DNA of 9,265 bases from CAZPAH01 sp964584495 (GTDB lineage Bacteria; Krumholzibacteriota; Krumholzibacteriia; Krumholzibacteriales; Krumholzibacteriaceae), in NCBI GenBank assembly GCA_964584495.1, contig CAZPAH010000111.1, forward strand, positions 1 through 9,265. The letters run 5' to 3'. Of this stretch, positions 6,591 through 9,265 are shown in pieces. The translations under genes were made by a program, and so were the position numbers. Each line of letters begins with the position of its first letter. The first letter of the stretch is position 1. The notes beneath the pieces are model-generated. The model was not told the DNA's origin, ran no database searches, and worked only from the letters and a program-made list of their open reading frames with translations.

Positions 6591-8294
6591 CTACCGATCA
6601 CCTCCCGACCCGTGACCACCGCTATCGAACCGCCACTGCCATGCATTCCACGTGTCTCCCGACTGTGTCGGATTCGGCCTGTATCCCTTAAGGGAATCAG
6701 GCATGACATCGATCTGCGTGACCCAAAGAAGAGGGATGATCGGAACCTCGTCGACCAGGATACGGGCCACCTCGTCGTATATCGGCTTCCTCGCCTCGAA
6801 CCCTACCGTGCCGCTCCCGCGCGCAAGCAACCGCGACAGTTCCATGTTCCTGTATCTCGAGTTGTTCTGTCCTGCCGGCGGGATGAAATCGATCGAGTAG
6901 CTGCCCTCTTTCGTCGACGGATCGGGGGGAGTAAGGAAGGCATAGAGGGCCATATCGAACAAGCCTTTCTTGAGGATACCCCCTTCATCGTAGCTCGCGA
7001 AAAGAACCGTCGGATGATAGTTCTTTATAACGAGATCGACACCGATCCGCCGGTACTGCTCTTTCAGCACCATCTCGGTCCGTTCACGGTTGACATTACC
7101 GGCCGTAGTCGAGATTTGCAGCCGCAATCTCGCACCTGCCTTTTCCCTGATTCCGTCGCCGTCCACGTCGATCCATCCTGCATCGGCCAGAAGTTCCTTT
7201 GCCATCTCCGGATCGAACCGGAGCTTTTCCTTGCCGATTTCATTGTAGTAGGGAGAAACCGGGTGCTCGTCTCCCCATGCCGGTATCCAAACTCCTTCGT
7301 AAATCTTCTCGGAAAGTTCCGTCCTGTTCACTCCTATGGCAAGCGCCCTTCGCACGGCTACGTCTGCGAGGATCGGATTGTCACAGTTTAGATCGATATG
7401 CTCGTTGAAAAGGGCCGGATTCCTGTAAATTCTGACCCCCCGTATCCGCTCGGTCACCTTCAACAGCGAGATCGGTGCATTATCGATCCCCATAACCCCC
7501 CCCGTTTCAAGCTGCATCAACAGTGAATTGCCGTCGGGGATGAATACGATCACTATCTCATCGAGATGAACCTTTCCTCCATACCAGTTCCTGTTCGCCC
7601 TCACCGTTATATGTGATCCGGCGATCCACTCAACGAAAACGAACGGACCGGAACCGACCGGATGGGAATGAAAGGAAGAGCCCTGAAAGGAGGGGCCGAG
7701 CTGATCCGAGAGCAAATGGCGGGGAAGCACCGATTCGTCGTAGAAACAGTCGCCCGTGAAGTTAGAGTATACTTCGCTGAGATGGAATACCACCGTATGA
7801 GGGTCGGGAGTCTCGACATGGTCTATGATATCCCATCCCTGTCGGGTTTCGATATTTATATCGGGGTGCTTCATCAGTTCATAGGTAAACCTTACATCGT
7901 CCGATGTCACGGGTACTCCGTCGTGCCAGAAAGCGTCGTCCCTGAGATGATAGGTATAGGTCAGATAATCGTCCGAGATCCCGCCGTTTTCCGTAGTGGG
8001 GATCATCGTTATTAGGTCCGGGACAAGCTCCATTCTGTCGTTATGTTTAACGAACTTGCTGAAAATAAGATTGCAAACATAGATGCCGGCGACCATGCTG
8101 TTTACGGCTTCGTTGAGTATTTCCGGCTCCTGCTGCATCCCGATAACAAGGCGGCCTCCATGATTTTCAGCCAGGCTTGCCGGTCGACCTTCTTGCACCT
8201 CGTTTTCGCCGCCCCCCCCGCCGCAGCCGGAACTGCATGCTATAACTATATATATTATAACGACAAACAAGGATAAACGACGCCATCCGAGCAT
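6591..8294 (-). CDS. Family 5 extracellular solute-binding lipoprotein (peptide/nickel ABC importer type)
   Basis: A predicted membrane-anchored periplasmic or surface receptor that captures substrate for the two permeases, 567 residues. From the chosen ATG the N-terminus MLGWRRLSLFVVIIYIVIAC is a lipoprotein signal with lipobox VIAC (Cys20), followed by a Ser/Gly linker with five glycines (25-29). Family features include YTYHLRDDAFWHDGVPVTSD, where the WHDGVPVTSDDV stretch is the hallmark of this family, HPVGSGPFVF, VRRALAIGVNR, AGWIDVDGDGIREK and PIIPLLW near the C-terminus. The ATG at 8294 has GGAGG 5 nt upstream and begins a standard signal peptide; a TTG at 8330 in the same frame would add 12 residues with poorer spacing. 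The nuclease gene begins immediately after the stop. Two 8-base G runs lie in the coding strand. The substrate is probably oligopeptide but could be another solute of this broad family. Confidence 0.93.
   Translation of the reverse strand: MLGWRRLSLFVVIIYIVIACSSGCGGGGGENEVQEGRPASLAENHGGRLVIGMQQEPEILNEAVNSMVAGIYVCNLIFSKFVKHNDRMELVPDLITMIPTTENGGISDDYLTYTYHLRDDAFWHDGVPVTSDDVRFTYELMKHPDINIETRQGWDIIDHVETPDPHTVVFHLSEVYSNFTGDCFYDESVLPRHLLSDQLGPSFQGSSFHSHPVGSGPFVFVEWIAGSHITVRANRNWYGGKVHLDEIVIVFIPDGNSLLMQLETGGVMGIDNAPISLLKVTERIRGVRIYRNPALFNEHIDLNCDNPILADVAVRRALAIGVNRTELSEKIYEGVWIPAWGDEHPVSPYYNEIGKEKLRFDPEMAKELLADAGWIDVDGDGIREKAGARLRLQISTTAGNVNRERTEMVLKEQYRRIGVDLVIKNYHPTVLFASYDEGGILKKGLFDMALYAFLTPPDPSTKEGSYSIDFIPPAGQNNSRYRNMELSRLLARGSGTVGFEARKPIYDEVARILVDEVPIIPLLWVTQIDVMPDSLKGYRPNPTQSGDTWNAWQWRFDSGGHGSGGDR
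6596..6605 (-). promoter_or_regulatory. Full-length Shine-Dalgarno for the nuclease gene, inside the end of the binding-protein gene
   Basis: On the minus strand the bases GGAGGTGATC form an exact 10-nt complement to the common bacterial 16S rRNA 3' tail (GATCACCTCC). The GGAGG core ends 10 nt before the GTG at 6590. It lies in the last codons of the upstream binding-protein gene. This fixes the GTG as the start and hence the membrane anchor as part of the protein; the next candidate, a TTG at residue 27, has no such site. Confidence 0.75.
7496..7503 (-). repeat. G8 homopolymer in the binding-protein gene (mid-gene)
   Basis: Eight consecutive G on the coding strand, encoding part of a TGGV sequence around residues 263-266. 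The frame is intact here. Runs of this length can slip during replication or cause sequencing errors. Confidence 0.9.
8212..8219 (-). repeat. G8 homopolymer in the lipoprotein linker
   Basis: Eight consecutive G on the coding strand, in the five-glycine linker just after the lipobox of the solute-binding protein. A one-base change would cut translation off almost at the start. The present frame is correct. Confidence 0.9.
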
Positions 8295-8412
8295 ACTCGC
8301 CTCCACTGCTTCCAAGCGGGATAGGAACAATTCTCCCTCTATATTGCATTGTGCATGCCAGAGGGTGTCGGATTGTTTGACGTTTTGAAACCGATGCGGT
8401 CGACGGTCACCG
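8295..8412 (-). other. Intergenic gap between ccsA and the binding-protein gene
   Basis: 118 nt with no gene. It contains the ribosome site GGAGG for the ATG at 8294 and a short odd palindrome, GACGGT-C-ACCGTC (8402-8414), that overlaps the ccsA stop codon. TATAGA (minus strand, 8345-8340) is the best -10-like element, but no -35 box lies at suitable spacing, so I do not call a promoter. No U-tailed terminator hairpin is visible, so read-through from ccsA is possible. Confidence 0.4.
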
Positions 8413-9222
8413 TCAGATATAAGCGTGAAGTCCGCCCACGAAGAGATTGCCGAGGAAACTTATTATTATTATCAAGAATCCCGTTATCGAAAGGAGGGCA
8501 AGCCTGCGTCCGCCCCACCGTCCCCTGATATTCTGATGCAGCAGGAGGGTATAGAAAAGCCATATCACAAGGGCTCCCGTTTCCTTGGGATCCCAGCTCC
8601 AGAAAGATCCCCATGCGTTGCGCGCCCAGATCGCCCCCGCGAAAAGCGCGCCGACGGTGAAAAGAGGGTATCCGATCCTTATAGAGGTGGCGATCAGCTC
8701 TTCGAGAAATTCGGAAGATGGAAGCTTTACCCCCCTACCGCTCCTTCCACGAACCAGGTACATGATCCCGCCGCCCGCCGCCACGAGGAAAGCTCCTTCC
8801 GAAACCGCCGCCAGAGATACATGGATGTAGAACCAGTAACTTTGAAGCGCGGGCATCAGTTGTCTCGAAGCCTCCTTGGGGAGAAGCGAACAGATCACGA
8901 GAATAACGATCAGGATAGGTGATACGACCACACCGTGCTCCATCTTCCTGTATTTAAAGAGGATCAGGACGAAAGAAAGAGCTATGAACCAGGACATCGT
9001 CAGGGCGAACTCGTACATGTTGGCAAGCGGTGGATGAGCGCTTATCCACCACCGTGCGGCGATACCCGCCGTATGAAATAGAAGGGCTGTGAAGAAGAGC
9101 GCCGAAGCGGTCAGTCCCGCCGCTCTCCTTCCCGTGGCTGCATACAGGGTAAAAGAGAGAAACGACCCGAGAAAGAGCCAGAATCCGATCCAGAAGAGTG
9201 TCACATCGCCGGTGCCGTTCAA
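8413..9222 (-). CDS. ccsA: Cytochrome c biogenesis protein CcsA/ResC (System II heme handling)
   Basis: An integral membrane protein of 269 residues, probably with eight helices, that with CcsB/ResB moves heme across the membrane and attaches it to CxxCH apocytochromes. The tryptophan-rich WWD heme-binding signature is present as WGSFWSWDPKETGAL (204-218) between membrane segments. Other conserved elements are HPPLANMYEF (63-72), SYWFYIHVSLAAVSEGAFLV (128-147, with His134) and GLHAY near the end (His265); the flanking histidines are candidate heme ligands. Length fits the short CcsA class with no fused ResB domain. The start is TTG at 9222 with AAGGAGG 6 nt upstream, which is a strong site. 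A ResB/Ccs1 partner would be expected nearby, possibly upstream beyond the window. Family assignment is firm. Confidence 0.94.
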   Translation of the reverse strand: MNGTGDVTLFWIGFWLFLGSFLSFTLYAATGRRAAGLTASALFFTALLFHTAGIAARWWISAHPPLANMYEFALTMSWFIALSFVLILFKYRKMEHGVVVSPILIVILVICSLLPKEASRQLMPALQSYWFYIHVSLAAVSEGAFLVAAGGGIMYLVRGRSGRGVKLPSSEFLEELIATSIRIGYPLFTVGALFAGAIWARNAWGSFWSWDPKETGALVIWLFYTLLLHQNIRGRWGGRRLALLSITGFLIIIISFLGNLFVGGLHAYI

Positions 9223-9265
9223 GCGGATCCTCCTTGATTAAGGTTGCGGGAGATTATGCCGGAAG

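Noticed and set aside
6612..7391. A 259-residue plus-strand open frame opposite the solute-binding protein gene
   Set aside because: It is antisense to a strongly supported family 5 binding protein and its translation shows no domain pattern. Long antisense frames are expected at this GC content.
8232..8262. AT-rich inverted repeat around CTATATATATTATA as a promoter
   Set aside because: It lies inside the signal peptide codons of the binding lipoprotein (VIIYIVIA), and the hydrophobic Ile/Tyr codons explain the composition.
8402..8414. Palindrome GACGGT-C-ACCGTC at the end of ccsA as an operator or terminator
   Set aside because: A 1-nt centre makes a poor hairpin and there is no T tract. 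It overlaps the ccsA stop codon, and a single 6-bp arm is too short to argue for a regulator site.
9219..9265. The tail of an upstream gene ending in TGA that overlaps the ccsA start, translating as SGIISRNLNQGGSA
   Set aside because: The other two frames also end within these 47 bases, and 14 residues cannot be assigned to a family. A ResB-like gene upstream is possible but not shown.

Overview
The window is a tightly packed bacterial chromosome segment with moderately high GC. It holds eight protein genes, seven on the minus strand and one on the plus strand, and I see no tRNA, rRNA, CRISPR array or insertion sequence. The organism is probably a Gram-negative-type bacterium from a poorly sampled phylum: it has a System II cytochrome c assembly protein, a lipoprotein solute-binding protein, many ATA (Ile) and AGG (Arg) codons, and frequent TTG and GTG starts next to strong Shine-Dalgarno sequences. 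I cannot name the phylum from sequence alone.

Layout, right to left (the main direction of transcription). A CcsA/ResC-type heme handling protein for cytochrome c maturation (9222-8413) is followed by a 118-nt gap. Next comes a compact cluster: a family 5 peptide-type solute-binding lipoprotein (8294-6591), a beta-CASP metallo-beta-lactamase nuclease with an N-terminal membrane segment (6590-5076), a DppB-like permease (5079-4084) and a DppC-like permease (4048-3149). After 60 nt follows a PP-loop ATP pyrophosphatase with a ThiI/MnmA-like core and a probable RNA-binding C-terminus (3088-2051). A Nudix hydrolase with a zinc-ribbon N-terminus lies alone on the plus strand (1512-2018), convergent with the PP-loop gene and divergent from a CstA-family transporter (from 1271), which runs off the left edge.

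How they fit together. The solute-binding protein and two permeases form the binding and membrane parts of a peptide or related ABC importer, but no ATPase gene is present, so ATPases must come from elsewhere. CstA is also a nutrient (peptide or pyruvate) transporter, so peptide or carbon scavenging is a plausible shared theme. The most unusual point is the beta-CASP enzyme: it sits inside the transporter operon, starts directly after the binding-protein stop codon from a Shine-Dalgarno exactly complementary to the 16S tail, overlaps the next permease gene, and carries a membrane anchor that soluble family members lack. A second RNA-linked enzyme (the PP-loop protein) follows in the same direction. 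Whether these form one functional system is inference.
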